Position numbers and translations under genes: made by a program
Assembly: GCA_028023455.1 (NCBI GenBank)
Contig: JAQFVV010000031.1
Coordinates: forward strand, 7,986,093 to 8,050,092
DNA: 64,000 nucleotides
Reading direction: 5' to 3'
DNA from: Epiperipatus broadwayi
Lineage: Eukaryota > Onychophora > Udeonychophora > Euonychophora > Peripatidae
In this document: positions 14,639 to 27,189 of the stretch, in pieces
How the letters are laid out: each line of letters begins with the position of its first letter
Numbering within the stretch: position 1 is the first letter of the stretch
Notes under the pieces: model-generated
The model's database searches: none
Seen by the model: only the letters and a program-made list of their open reading frames with translations
Told to the model about the DNA's origin: nothing

Positions 14639-17583
14639 CAGATGAAAAATAGGAATTATACGGAGTGGGAAAAAAAAGAGAAGTAATGTGTAAGTAAAGG
14701 AAGGAGTAACATATTTTTTAGCTGTATAAGATCGTAAGCTAGAAAAGTGATATAATTTTAAAATTTTATATTTATTTTAAAAGTTTTTTAAAATATAATA
14801 TTTTGAACTACCTTTAAATGGAAGGCTAGTTTAAAAGTTTTCTTACCAGGATATTTTATTCAAGTTTAGCCGAAACCTTGCAGTAAAAATGGAAATACTA
14901 CAGAAAACAGTATATAGAAGTTATGATAAAGGAAAACTATTTGTAAAGTGCCTTGATACAGCTTTATTTATGCTCAACCAGAAACTTATTATTGTAACTC
15001 AGAGGAATATAATTTGGACATTATATGGAAAACTTAAAAGAGAAGTTACTTGCCATCAGAAAAATTTATGATGCACAAATTTATAAGGCTACTCCGAAGT
15101 TTTTTTATTCTTTTCTGTGAAAAGAATTAAGATGCATATATCATAAAGAAAAAATTGTTTATAAAGTTATAACGGAGAAAGAATGTTTGTCCTTTTTAAA
15201 GGAAACATTACAAAGTATATAGTTACCAGAACTTTAAAAGAAAGGAAAAATTACCGAATAATGATATGAAAGAGTCATTATTTTTTTAAAAAAAAAAAAG
15301 GAAAAGAAAAAACTTTATCTAAGAAGAATTAAAAAATATTATAAAGTGTTCATTATAAAAGCGCTTAATAAAGATAGAGATTAGGAAAATGGAAATTTAA
15401 ATTACTTAATGAAAATGGATCCATGGAGACAAAAAAAAATTACTGAATATTTAAATCAAAGTACCAAGAAGATGCATCATAAAAGTCGCGCAGGAAAATA
15501 TTCGCAGAAAATATTAGAAGAGAATATGTAGACGTTTTCTTTACCGGATTAATTGATATCATAATTAATAATTGTATTAAATATTATAAAAAACCAAGGA
15601 TTGTCATCTATGAATATTTATTAAACAGAGCAACAATTGTTTTGCCTTAAAATTGAACAAGCAGGGAGAAGAACATTAAGTGACTGAAGAAGAAATAATA
15701 AACATTTTTTTAAGCTTTAGTATGAACGGTTTTCAAGAAAGTTTGATAAAGAAGTACAGTAAATATAGTTTAAATATTTTTTACTAATTTATTTTAGAAT
15801 ATAAAATGTTATGTGAGATTAGGGAAAACATATGAATATAAATTTAGTAATATTAAAATTTAAATATAATAGCTTGATAAAATTATAGAAATATTGTTTA
15901 AAAATAAAGTGTATGGATGTGAATCTTATATCTACAAGGATCAAATGGATGGTGAAGCCTCCAGAACGCAACCAGGAGATAAAGGTTGTTTGGTAATTTT
16001 TTTTTTGTAATGGCTATTTATAATGCATAATGTATTTTTTTTAGATCATCTATTGACCTAAGAATGAAGGGTGAAAGTTTAAATTATATGTACACATTTT
16101 ATACAACATTTTTAACATATTATGAGATAGGAGTAATTCGGATTATGCATACGACAATTTTTTTTAAAGTATATTAATCATATAATTTAACATAACAATT
16201 GTGTGATTCTTTTGAACTTTCATGTGATAAAGTATTCAGATATTTAAATAGTTTGTATATGATTAAATATACGGAGGAAAGTAGTAAAAAGATTTTCTTA
16301 TAGAACAGTGGAATAGTTTTAAAATATCAATGAATTTTATTATTGTTAGTAATGCAGATATGTATTTGTCGATGTACAGTATAGAAAAAATCTTGAGAAA
16401 TAAGATCGGATAGTGACTTGGAAGTACTAGTGGAGAGGAAACCAAGATGATGTTTTTTTTTTAAGAAATAGGAAAAATAAAGGATTTGGATCATATTTAG
16501 TTTTCTGTGATTTCAGTATAGTTAACTAGGCCCTATAACAGAACACATATGTTTTGGACAGTGTTTTGTATATCTTTAAACTTTTGATGTTATAATAAAG
16601 CTGAAGAAATAGCGTTAACATCATTCCTATAATAGAGGTTAGTAGACAAGTAAAGGTCACTCCTCTATATTGTCTTTTAACGCACTGTGCCATGATTGTC
16701 AAGGTATATGATGAGTAATATTCTAGTTGTATTTTGATCCTATGCATCTATCTTCACTATCCTTATTTCGTGAATCTGCATCGGTCAGAAAGATATTTTC
16801 AAAAAAATAATGAATAAAATAGAACTGAAGATATGTTATCGTTTATGTAAGAATAGTTTATTTGCTTGAATGTATAGAATTGTGTAACTTTAAAATGGAA
16901 AGTCCAAAATATCATAAAGAGAGAAAGAATCATATAATACATTGTAAAATTAATTCAGAAATAAATATAAGATTTTGAAAAGAAATCTAAACCAAGTATT
17001 TTAAAAGTGATAATAAAATTTGAATGTTTTTTTTTTTAAATATTAATGTTGGAGGGAATAAGTATTGCATATTTATCAAGAGAAAATTCAATAAGGTATA
17101 ATAAACATATACTTGTGCATGGTATATTAATAATTATAATTATATCATCCGAAGTAAGGCTTGAATGAAAATATTAGGATTAATAAACATCGGATAATGA
17201 ATAATAAAAACCTAATACCGAATGTAGAATAGTGTTTTGACTTTGTAAGATTCCATACAACCAATATGAAACTAAATTTTGTTATTTTGTAGAATTTTAT
17301 TACGAATGTAAATTTTGTAAAAATGTAATTTTAATAATATAGGGATGAAAAGTATTTGTGATAATCATATAAGAAATGCATTTTGTAATAAGCTAACCAT
17401 AATAATAAATCAAGTAATAATACTGTATTTTCTTAAGTGTTTAAAAAAAAAAAAAGATTTAACTAGGAAAAGTAAATAATATTTTGATTTCATTTTATAA
17501 ATTAATAAACTAAGATGAGATATGAAAGTAAGGGATATCCAATGTATATAGTGTAAAAATATTGTTAATTTATTTATGTTGTT

Positions 17584-17625
17584 AATAAACTTTGTTTTAA
17601 ATTTGTTTTAAAGTTTTGTGTCCGA
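17584..17625 (+). terminator. Polyadenylation-like site, copy 2
   Basis: AATAAA is followed by TTTGTTTTAAATTTG and a TTTTGTGTCCGAG block. The block aligns with the GTGTGTCGAG of copy 1. Confidence 0.5.
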
Positions 17626-18158
17626 GTTGTTATTTCTCCACATGGATGCATGAAATCACGATACATTTATAATTGAAACAGACATATAGGTTTTGCACAA
17701 AAGGTAAACATAAAAGTGTTATAAGAATTTTTGAGAATTTATTGGTATGTTAAAATTAAAAGATCATAATTTTATATTATTTATTGGTCATAAGTCGGTT
17801 GCCACAATATTACATTAAATTATATGCTAATGTTGCCAGACGTATTCTGTTGTCAGATTATTAATAAATACTACCACGTACGTATTTATTTATTTCATTT
17901 AGGAAGAAATAAGATTATATTATATTATTATTGTTATTATTATTATTTTTTTATTATTAGTTGCTGTGTAGTAGATTATGACATAAAATTCCCTTTTCAT
18001 ATTTTACTACCGTAATTTTAAATCATTTGGAATACAATTTATGAACCTGAGATTTTATTTTATTTTACTTCATTTTATTTAATTGAGCTAGATTCTTGTT
18101 ATAAAGAAGATTAAGATATGATTATTATTTTAATCGTAGTGAATAGAGCTCAGAAAGT

Positions 18159-18254
18159 CGTAAGAATACTATGAGTTAGTTATTTGGTATAGTAAAAAGG
18201 GGGGATAGTGTTCTTATGCCATTGAGGTAGTATCGTGTGAATAATAGCTCAATG
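18159..18254 (+). other. Conserved tandem hairpins, copy 2
   Basis: Hairpin 1 pairs CGTAAGAATACTAT (18159) with ATAGTGTTCTTATG (18205), using G.U pairs. Hairpin 2 pairs CATTGAG (18220) with CTCAATG (18248), and has an inner helix of TAGTATC with AATAATA in which five of seven positions pair. Copy 2 keeps the outer stem fully and the inner one partly. Confidence 0.65.
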
Positions 18255-18463
18255 TAGTCTATCTCGTTCCTGTATTGTCACTCCATGTCTCATGAAAATA
18301 GTAAATATTTGTTAATTCATTTTAAAATTGAACCGTATTTGTATTTTAAAATTAGAGATAGTAATCATCTTAATTAATGCTGAATATTTCATTTATTTAT
18401 TTGTTAACTGAGCTAGAACCCGTAATATTCGTAATAAACAGTATATTTTGGGGTGAGAATGCA

Positions 18464-18476
18464 CGGGGGGAGGTTA

Positions 18477-18550
<74 letters not shown>
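18464..18550. repeat. G-run and (TA)n tract
   Basis: A CGGGGGGAGG string is followed by two TA tracts separated by TATGTATGATA. This flanks the 3' end of repeat unit copy 2. Confidence 0.8.
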
Positions 18551-18553
<3 letters not shown>

Positions 18554-18649
18554 AAAGACATTAAAGTATATTACACATATTAAAAATGAGGTTTTTAAAA
18601 AAATGTGTAGTGTCCCAAAAATTCTAAATAAACCAGTGAAATAAAACAT

Positions 18650-19307
18650 GCAAAACTCTCCATACAGTAGTACCACTCAGTGCAAGTCAGAGTAACCAAT
18701 TGATGCCAGAAGGCTTGTGCATAAAATCCCTATCTAGTGCATACTAATGCAAGCCAGAGTAATAAATGGATGCCAAAAGGCTTGTGCATAAAATCCTTAT
18801 CTAGTGCCTACTTATTGATGAGTGGCACTACTGAGTGGGAGAGTTTTGCCTGTTTTAATAACAGTTATGAGCAAGCATAAGAAATGGTGATCATGTGGTG
18901 TTTATTGTTTTAATACAAATCCTGCCTAATAGGATAGTGGTGGCTATGGTTATTAAAAAACCAAAGACAACAAAATGTATGTGTAATGAACTGAGTTCAG
19001 ACCTATATGACTATACAAGCTAATAGCTTAGATTGAAAATATTATTATGCTTTCAATTTTATTATCATAGTTTTGTAGTTAAGTAGAGATAAAAGGTGGC
19101 TGTTGGAGGGTTGCATTAGATCATAATGTCTAAGTGCAGTGCTCTCAGATCCAAGGCTCCTCATGGGGATATTAGATGAGTAGGCACTAGATAGGGATTT
19201 CATGCACCAGCCTTCTGAAATCAATTGATTACCCTGGCTTGCACTGAGTGGTACTGCTGTATGTAGAGTTTTGCCTGTTTTAATAGCAGTTATGAGCAAG
19301 CATGGGA
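18650..19307 (+). mobile_element. Foldback family, long copy
   Basis: The ends are GCAAAACTCTCC and ...GAGCAAGCATGGGA. The element is flanked by TGAAATAAAACAT (18637) and TGAAATAAAGCAT (19308), a 13 bp duplication with one mismatch. The left part has an internal tandem duplication of about 66 bp (a CAAGCCAGAGTAATAAATGG block). A GGTGATCATGTG motif near 18880 and a unique middle section are shared with the copy at 23149. The right part contains the inverted match of the left arm, ending in GTATGTAGAGTTTTGCCTG. No coding capacity is evident. Confidence 0.75.
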
Positions 19308-19320
19308 TGAAATAAAGCAT

Positions 19321-20213
19321 CATCATAATTTTTTTTTTAAAATCTACATAATTTTCTCAACTATGACAATTATTAATGTGCAAAAATATTTTGAATATTA
19401 ATTTTTTATTGTTAATGAAATAAACAAGAATGTTAATAGAGTATTTTCATCATCAATTTCAAAGATAATCTATGAAACATGCATTAGTTCAGGTATTATC
19501 TCAGCTCAAGCTATAATATTAGTTTCACTTTCTTTGCACTCTTTCAAAAAAATACAAGAGATTCTCTCTATTTTCTATGTTGTATACTTTAACTTGCATT
19601 TTTGCAATTGTTTATCTTTCTTCAAAGAACAGATTGTGTATTCATATTTGGCTTTGGTTTATCTTTCTTTTTAATATTTAATATGCAAATTTAATATGTC
19701 AGCTGTTCTGATAAATTCATTTTCCAAAGATATTTGAGTCAAGTGATAAATAGATACAATAAAAACTCAATATATTGTCTTTATATATATTTTTGGCATT
19801 CATTCTTATCCAGCTTAAATTAAGAATAACATTTTGTTGTTTGACAACACATTGACATCTCAGCTCATCATATCACAACTATCCATCAATACATAAACTC
19901 AGACTACTCTCTCTCCAAGTGCATGCACTAAAAATATTTTTTGCTCATCAAGTGAATTAAAGCTATTAAACTCTTGAATTTTTTTGTCCATATTGACATG
20001 TTCAATATTTTTACCACTCTCTTGAAAGGATGGAGATGTTTTTTTTGTGTTGCAAAGATATTTTCTATTTTTGTTTTATATTTTATAAAAACATACAACA
20101 ACACAACTTCCTAATATTATAATCATTCTTTAGAGCAGAAATTTAAAGAATGTATATTTCTTAAGCATATTTCAATACATTTTATGCACCAGAAAGTAAT
20201 TTTCCAATCTATG
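19321..20213. other. AT-rich sequence, nothing recognised
   Basis: This stretch lies between a foldback element and a hAT-like MITE. No exon or repeat was identified. It probably belongs to intergenic or intronic DNA downstream of the M13 exons. Confidence 0.5.
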
Positions 20214-20857
20214 TTAATAGTTCACAACCTGTGAGTTATGACCCCTCAAAGATTACAGAGTAATTGTTGGGAATCATAAACATTTTGAGAATTTCTCATG
20301 TTGGATAATAATTTTTAATTGAAAAAAACAAAAACCTAAACACTATTGAAAAACAACTCATGAAAACTATTTAACTTATTAATGTGTGTCTGATCATTTT
20401 TGTGTTTAAACACTTCATTTTTATATTCCAATCCACTTTATATAAACAACACATTATAATGGTACTTTGCATATATTGCTTTCATTTCTTTTATTCACTA
20501 TCAGAGTCTTGTTTTTCATGCTATTATTCTCCTAATATTGATACATGGCACTATGTTCTTGAATATACACATTTTCAATACTGGCTGAAAAAGTTACACT
20601 TGCTACAAATCAGTAGAACTATTAAGAACCAAGTATTATTGTACATTCTTTGTTAATATGCAGCTTTTTCAAAGATCTTATATAAAATCACATATACTGA
20701 AATATAACATAAAGATATATATTTGCAGGATGTAAAATGATTTATATTAATACTATCTTTATATGCCTATAATAGGATGTTAACAACATATAAAGGGTCA
20801 TGTAAATTTTCAGTCTGACTGTGAGGGTTGCAAATGTAAAAAGGTTGCACACCATTG
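20214..20857. mobile_element. Decayed hAT-like MITE
   Basis: The left end reads AGTTCACAACCTGTGAG, with TTATGACCCC following. The right end, in reverse, reads CAATGGTGTGCAACC with TTTTTACA, then GCAACCCTCACAG. This is the familiar terminal pattern of non-autonomous hAT elements (CAGTGGTTCTCAACC...CGACCCC). The ends are therefore imperfect terminal inverted repeats about 640 bp apart. A clean 8 bp target duplication was not found and no transposase frame is present. The element is probably old. Confidence 0.55.
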
Positions 20858-20908
20858 ATCATGACTTTTGTAGGTGCATAGTAATCTTAAATCATTCTTG
20901 GTTATGTT

Positions 20909-21314
20909 AACAAAGGCAAAACTCTCCATACAGCAGTGCCACCCTGTGCTAACCAGAGTAATCAATGGATGCCAGAAGGCATGTGCATAAAATCCCTATC
21001 TAGTGTCTACTCATCCAATATCCCCAAACTAGTTTCTGGCTTGTGGCCATCATCAGTGAGGAGCCTTGGATCTGAGAGCACTGCACCTAGATCTTAGGAT
21101 CTAATGCAACCCTCCAGCAGCCACTGATGATGGCCACAAGCCAGAAACTAGTTTGGGGATATTGGATGAGTAGGCACTCGATAGGGATTTTATGCACAAG
21201 CCTTCTGGCATCCATTGATTACTGTGGTTAGCACAGGGTGGCACTACTGTATGGAGAGTTTTGCCTTTGTTTACAACAATTATGTGCTAGTATGAGCTGG
21301 TGATCATGTGATGT
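20909..21314 (+). mobile_element. Foldback family, 406 bp palindromic copy
   Basis: The element is flanked by perfect 14 bp duplications TTCTTGGTTATGTT (20895-20908 and 21315-21328). It starts AACAAAGGCAAAACTCTCC. Two arms of roughly 145 bp (20909-21058 and 21120-21264) are near-perfect inverted copies around a spacer of about 60 bp. A tail of about 50 bp follows, ending GGTGATCATGTGATGT. The core can form a very long hairpin. There is no coding capacity and no poly-A tail. Confidence 0.85.
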
Positions 21315-21328
21315 TTCTTGGTTATGTT

Positions 21329-22533
21329 TTCTTTAAAAACTGTAGCATAATAGTTTGGTAACTTAGTTTTTATTTCTCTCTATTATAAGAATATAAATGT
21401 ATTTGCAATTAAATAATTTTCAAATTAACTGACCAATTTAAGCAGTAGATTTTTTATTGTTTTTTTAGTTTCTCCAAAACTTTTTGATGGAGTGCCATCT
21501 AATTCTAGGACCTTTGATTGTTGATAATAGTCTTACCCTATAAAAAATCGTTTGTTCTTTATCTTATAATAGACTTTTTCAGACTGTTTTTACACATCAG
21601 TTTTATAAGTGTGTCTTTAAGTTATATTATCTCCGAATTTTCATCAAACTTATGCATAATTGAAGTTTTTTTTGCTATTGTGAATTATCTGAAAGCCAGT
21701 TCTTACATTTTATTTCAATGCCTTTGCAAATATTGCTCTTATTATTTTAAAATGGTCTCTTTTTAAAGAATATTAATCTTTTTTTCTGTTTTTACAATTA
21801 ATAAATTGTTTTCTGATAATACGATTTCTCTGGTTGGTTCATTCTATACATTTTTAAAGATACAATTTTAATTTATTTCGTTTTCTTCTAAATGTTATCA
21901 CATTTACTATCAACTGCATGTTAAAATGGCTTTTTGGTGTTTTAAGAAATTTGTATGTTTATTATATAATTGGATATTGAATGTGGTATTAAAATATTTT
22001 AGGTAAACTCTTAGTTGGATGTTATTAATTCACGAGCTGTCTTAAATTCTATGCCTTACTCTTTTATCTATTAAAAAATACATTTTTTTATTTGACAAAT
22101 GTTACAAATGTTTCCAAATTTATTCAAATTATTGTACTCTTAGTGATATCTATGTAAATAATAGGAATTTTGATCATATTAAAATATTTTGACAAAAGTA
22201 CAATTGAATTTATAAAATCATAATAGATCTTGTGACTTTTTTTTGTTCAAACATTTTGCAGTTCCTATCAACATCGTTAAAAGTATCTCTTGAATGCATA
22301 TTGTATCAATTTTAACTTAACCTAATCAAAAGCATTTCATTTTATTAACATATCATTTACACTTTTATATTTATTATTCATCATATTTTACTGGTGATAT
22401 TTTATTATTAACAACATTATTAAAATACATTTGCTTATCACTGATTAATAATAATAAAAGCAAAATGTATTTTGTGCTGTGTTTGCACAATAAATAATAA
22501 CAGATTTAACATTAGATATATAAAATTACTTAC
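21329..22533. other. AT-rich sequence, likely intron or 3' flank of M13-like gene
   Basis: No exon was found here. On the minus strand this lies directly downstream of exon 22534-22605 and should hold the following intron. The intron begins with a consensus GTAAGT. Confidence 0.5.
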
Positions 22534-22605
22534 CTTGTAGGTTTCTTTCACAGCATAAACAGTTTCAAGGTCTCCATCCACATTAATATTAGGATCAGAC
22601 TTATA
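22534..22605 (-). CDS. Exon of M13-like (neprilysin family) protein
   Basis: This is a 72-nt phase-0 exon on the minus strand, bounded by TTTTGTAG upstream and a consensus GTAAGT donor downstream. Its 24 codons (YKSDPNINVDGD, then LETVYAVKETYK) follow directly in frame on the exon at 32846-32988. M13 peptidases use the matching segment, GENIADNGGL...AY, for the third zinc ligand (Glu) and a nearby catalytic-site Asp. The alignment is NIxxxGxLxxxYxxxxxxY, and the distance from the upstream conserved Cys agrees with human neprilysin to within one residue. Glu is replaced by Pro and Asp by Val, so zinc binding of the usual kind is unlikely. The assignment is by motif and spacing only; later exons were not found. 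Confidence 0.65.
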
Positions 22606-23134
22606 CTACAAAACACATTTATGGTTTGTTATAGAGTATTAATGTAAATGATAGATTCGATATATTTTTATTTATATTATTCGGGACTATAACATAATTA
22701 TAAACAATGTTGCCACTTCAGAAGTGAACTTTATGTTTGATAGATATAATGCATAAATACTGAAAAATGCAGTTTTTCAACACCACCTATTAATTCAAGG
22801 TGCAACTTGTTATAGCATACTAGCAAATAATATTACACAAGTAATGTATAATAGGAATGTTAAATAATTTTGCATTATGAACATAGTTTTGGGAACATAA
22901 CTTTATTTTCAAAGTTGATAGTGAGTATGATTTTTAAAAAGAAATACTATGTTTGAAAATAAATTGAAAATGTATTATGTACAAAAAAAACTTTGTCAAT
23001 ATATTATGACATTATGCTGAAAATGATGAATTAATTATTTTCTATAAAAGAAGCTATAAGTCTCAATTATTATGTTATTTACCTATAATAAATTTGAGCA
23101 TATATTAATAAAAAAGTTATTGAGAGAGTTAAAC
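22606..23134. other. Intron sequence, nothing recognised
   Basis: AT-rich DNA upstream, on the minus strand, of the 72-nt exon. This is the 3' end of the roughly 10 kb intron between the two M13-like exons. Confidence 0.5.
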
Positions 23135-23148
23135 ATCTAAAGGATCAA

Positions 23149-23705
23149 ACAAGCAAAACTCTCCATACAGTACAGTGTGGCACTACTGTATGTAGAGTTT
23201 TTCCTGTTTAATAACAGTGATGTGCTAGCATAAGAGATGGTGATCATGTGATGTGTAGTGCTTTAACACCAATCCTGCCTAATAGAATAGTGGTGACTAT
23301 TGTTGTTAAAAAGCCCAAGACACCAAAATGTATGGGTGCTCAACTGAGTTCAGACCCATATGAATATATAAGCTATTGAGCTTAGATTGAAAATATTATT
23401 GTGTTTTCAATTTCATTCTCATGGTTTTGTAGTTAAATAGAAATAAAAGGTGGTTGTTGGAGGGTTGCATTTGACCCTAAGATCTAAGAGCAGTGTTCTC
23501 AGATCCAAGACTCCTTACTGATGAAGGCCACAAGCCATAAACTAGTCTGGGTATATTGAATGAGTAGGCACTAGATGGGGATTTTATGCAAAAGCCTTCT
23601 GGCATCCATTGATTACTCTGGTTGGCACAGGGTGGCACTATTGTTTGGAGAGTTTTTCCTGTTTAATAACAGCTATGTGCTATCATAAGAGATGGTGATC
23701 TTGTG
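23149..23705 (+). mobile_element. Foldback family, 557 bp copy in intron
   Basis: The element is flanked by perfect 14 bp duplications ATCTAAAGGATCAA (23135-23148 and 23706-23719). It starts ACAAGCAAAACTCTCC and ends GGTGATCTTGTG. Like the copy at 18650 it has a central section with ACACCAATCCTGCCTAATAG and AGGTGGTTGTTGGAGGG. Inverted arms lie at both sides, the left one shortened. Confidence 0.85.
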
Positions 23706-23719
23706 ATCTAAAGGATCAA

Positions 23720-25792
23720 TTTCAAATTTGAGATAAAACTTTAGTGACAATAATTGCCACATTTTGTAAGAAGTGGAAATAACATATAGATATAGTCAAA
23801 CTTTATGATACATTATTAATAAACCTTAAAGGAGCCATTTTTTTATTAGTCATGATGTTTTGGCATGTTATTTATTGGAGTCATCTGATGAAATAATGAA
23901 AATATATTGAGAAAATGAGAATAAAAGCAGTAAATAGGTTTTGTCTTGTTTTAATGAGCCTACTAATAATGTGTTTACAATTCATTACAATTGAATTATT
24001 AAATGATATATGAAGATGCAGAAGAAAAAAAGATGTTTGTGTATATGCAGGTGATGATGGTTTATTGTACACATTTAAAAAAATAATACTAAATCACTAT
24101 TGTTAGTTTATAAATAAAAAAGAATTTTTTCTCATTAGAAGAGAAGTGTTACACCTATTGAAATTTGAGATATATTTTAGTATGGGTAAGATGTCTGCCA
24201 TATTTTTTTTCTTTTTTTCTTGTTTGATTTTTGGATGGTGAATATGTTATTATATAAAATTGTGTATTATTAATTATATTGTAAGATTGTAAATTGACTT
24301 TATTCATTTAAAAAAGGCAAATGAATAAGTAAATAGTAAAACATATAGTTTGCATAAAATTATTATTCTTTGTCATAATATGTTTCTTTTTTTATCACTG
24401 CATTCATAATAGGAAATTATAAACAATAGAATATTTTTATATTTTAAATAAATTTGTTCTTTTTATTTATATGATACTATACTAAGAAGATATGTATAAT
24501 ATTTTTTTTCAGTGTAATATATTGAAATGGTAATATAAATTGTTTTGTTTATGCTAGAATGAAAAATAGTATTTGTATATTAAAAACGTAACTATTTATT
24601 ATATGTAATGAGTCTAAAATATTAAGTTTTATTTCTTGATTAATATATATATATTATTAAAGAAACACTACCAGAAATTGCTTAATGAGTGAATATAGAG
24701 GATTACTATTGTTATGGACTGTTAATATAAAAATCTTATAAATATAATGAATAATTTGAACTCACTCTCTCTTATTTTCACTTTAAATAGAAGCACATAT
24801 AAAATTTTTTGCATGACTTTTTTTGTTTAACTTAAAAGTGTATAATTAACTGAAGAAAACTGAAAGATAATAAGCAACATTGCCTGTCCATGAACAAGGC
24901 AGCAGACAAGGAAACTTTATAAAAAAAGAATAACAATTCATTATAAAAAGAAAAAAAATATCGATTTGCTTCACTATGTTGTAAACCATCAAAATACTTT
25001 TATCATTTGAAATGAATGTTACTTATATTTTAAAGACGGAATGCAAATGTTAGACGGTACTTGCTTATATAATTTTATTAGAATTGATTGATCATTTTTT
25101 TCTAAGATATAAGTAAGTTTAATTTTCCATTATATCATTCTAGTTAAAGCTAGCTACTATTTATCCATAGTGTTTTAAAATAGTACTTGCTCATGAAAAG
25201 ATATCTCAGTATACCTTCTTAAATATAAACTATTATTTATGTGTGTAACAATATATAAAGCAATTTATTATTATTTGAAAGAATACTTTGGATATATACA
25301 TAAAACTTTGGCATCAACAAAATATAATGTTTTCATGAATATATTATATTTTCTCTAGAACAATGACATACTCGTTATTTGTATTTTGATATTGACATCA
25401 GAACTGTAATGCTTTTTGGGAAATATAGTATTTAAAAACTCATCCGTGTCATTTTTTTTATATTTGTCATTATTATTGATGTGTATATTTTCATCTTCAT
25501 TTAAAATATAAAATTATTTATTGATGAATAATATATAATTTTAAGTTAATTAGTAAGCTATTTACATACCAAAATATAAGAATGTTATGTTTCCCTAAGT
25601 TTAAACTTATATCTTGTGAAATGATAATTACTATTTTAATATTTAAAATATTTATTTCTTTTTCCTTTATTGATTTTAAAGTAACATTAGGTATATCACT
25701 TATATTATAATTTCAAAAAAAAAAGATTTTTTTATAATAAGTATTCATTTGATTTGTTCTCTTTAATTCATATTAATAAATAACAAGATTAA
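23720..25792. other. AT-rich intron sequence, nothing recognised
   Basis: No exon or repeat was identified in about 2 kb of the M13-like intron. Confidence 0.5.
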
Positions 25793-25866
25793 TCTTTCTC
25801 TCTCTCTCTCTCTCTCTCTCCTATAGATATATATATATATATAGATAAATAGTATATATATATATA

Positions 25867-25905
<39 letters not shown>
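25793..25905. repeat. (CT)n and (TA)n compound microsatellite
   Basis: About 13 CT units are followed by TA tracts with minor interruptions. They abut a Penelope-type tail palindrome. Confidence 0.9.
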
Positions 25906-25908
<3 letters not shown>

Positions 25909-26003
25909 TATTATTATTACTATTTGCAGGATATTCTGTGTAATGAAAAAGCTAAATGTTGACGTTTCAGTACAATATCCCGCAAATAGTAATAATAATA
26001 TGA
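25906..26003 (-). mobile_element. PLE-type 3' tail palindrome
   Basis: A 30 bp arm (TCATATTATTATTACTATTT and onward to GGATATT) is repeated inverted 38 bp later with one mismatch. The loop, read on the minus strand, contains TGAAACGTCAACATTTAGC. This resembles the 3' UTR text of the Penelope-like copies at 29-30.7 kb (TTGAAACATCTGCTATTTAGC). It is probably the tail of another PLE with no coding part left. Confidence 0.5.
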
Positions 26004-26520
26004 CATCTTTTATCCGTGAAAATATTACAATTAATATATATATATAATTATGAAAATGTATATATTAAACTCTCATGTATCTTATAAAGTCTGAATGTTC
26101 TGCAACCTATTTTGTGTTACATAGACATATATGTTTCATATTTGGTATTAAATAATTGAAGATTGATAGGCAATCAGATATTTAAATATGAAATTAATGT
26201 CAATTGATGCTTTAACCCTTTTGCTGTTAAATTCAAGTAAATCCTGGGTTATTTTTAAATCTCATTCATGATTATTGCAGTTCCTGGATGTCATTTATGC
26301 CAGTTCTTGATCAATTTTGGCTACATTTTTTTTTATTTTATGCTTATTTTATAGAAAATTCAAAATTTAAAATTTTAGTTCTAAAAAATCTACACATGGC
26401 AATATATTTTGAAAAAAAAATTTTTCATTGCTGTGAATTGGTATATAACCCATCTTCCTTTCTCTGGTTGGACTTCTGTCAACTCCTACCATTGTTCTAC
26501 AGGTGCTTCTAAATGACAAA
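26004..26520. other. AT-rich intron sequence, possible old repeat
   Basis: A less AT-rich block at 26210-26310 (AACCCTTTTGCTGTTAAATT, later TTCATGATTATTGCAG) looks like a dispersed repeat, but no second copy is present in the window. Confidence 0.35.
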
Positions 26521-27005
26521 GTCATAAATCAAAACAAAATGTTTTATGCATTAGTAATTGATTTTGAATGTCAATAAATATATTTATCATAATTTTTTAC
26601 ATTCATAATTAAGATTTTACATTATTTTATTGAAATATAAAGTTTGATTTGAAAAAGTTTAAATTTTACAAGAAAAATAATTGTGGGAAAGTGACCACTC
26701 TTTAAGACAAGTGAATAATGTTGACTGCTACTGATCATAATTTGCATATCAGGCATTTTTAAATGATAAAAAGAAATCAAAACAAAATGTTTTATGCATT
26801 TGTAATTGATTTTGAACATAAATAAATATTTTTATCATAATTTTTTTACATTCATAATTAAGACATTACATTATTTTATCGAAATATTAAGTTTGATTTG
26901 AAAATTTTTTAATTTTACAAGAAAAATAAGCATGGAAAAGTGACTGCTCTTCAAGATTAAATGAATAATGTTGAGTGCTGCTGACAATAATTTGCTTATC
27001 GAAGA
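26521..27005. repeat. Direct tandem duplication, period about 248 bp
   Basis: Two successive copies share AAAACAAAATGTTTTATGCA (26531 and 26779), the TTTACATTCATAATTAAGA block, the TTACAAGAAAAATAA block and the GTGAATAATGTTGA-type block. They differ at scattered bases. This is a local segmental duplication within the intron. Confidence 0.85.
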
Positions 27006-27189
27006 CATTTATTGGTAAGAACAAAATGCAATTATATTTCATAAATATTTATGGAATTTATAATTGCTTTTTACAGAATATTTACTAATAATGAGTGGAA
27101 ATTTAGATTTTTATTTAATATATTTAATTTTAGACCAAGAAAATACAACAGAACTGAAGAATGAGATATCATAATTTATAAGAAACTAA

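Larger units (their letters stand above)
13786..18463 (+). mobile_element. 4.7 kb LTR-like unit, copy 2
   Basis: This second copy of the large repeat starts TGTGCCCTTATC, next to a TA tract. Its probable 3' end is near GTGAGAATGCA, which is diverged from the AAGGGTACA of copy 1. Shared blocks with copy 1 occur in the same order: the start, an ACACACATGCTTG block (14345), a CCAAT block, an ACCAGGATATTTT block (14845), an AATAAA plus GT-rich site, and the tandem hairpins. A 60-codon frame beginning ATGGAAATACTAC at 14889 lies where copy 3 has a 69-codon frame (52811-53020, minus). Their similarity is too weak to call a gene. The interior 14880-15700 is purine-rich and may be decayed coding sequence. 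Identity between copies looks low, so they are old. Confidence 0.7.

Noticed and set aside
14889-15071. 60-codon frame in repeat unit copy 2, and the 69-codon frame at 52811-53020 in copy 3, as a conserved small gene
   Set aside because: Both begin ATGGA at about the same place, but the residue match is weak and copy 1 has no equivalent frame.
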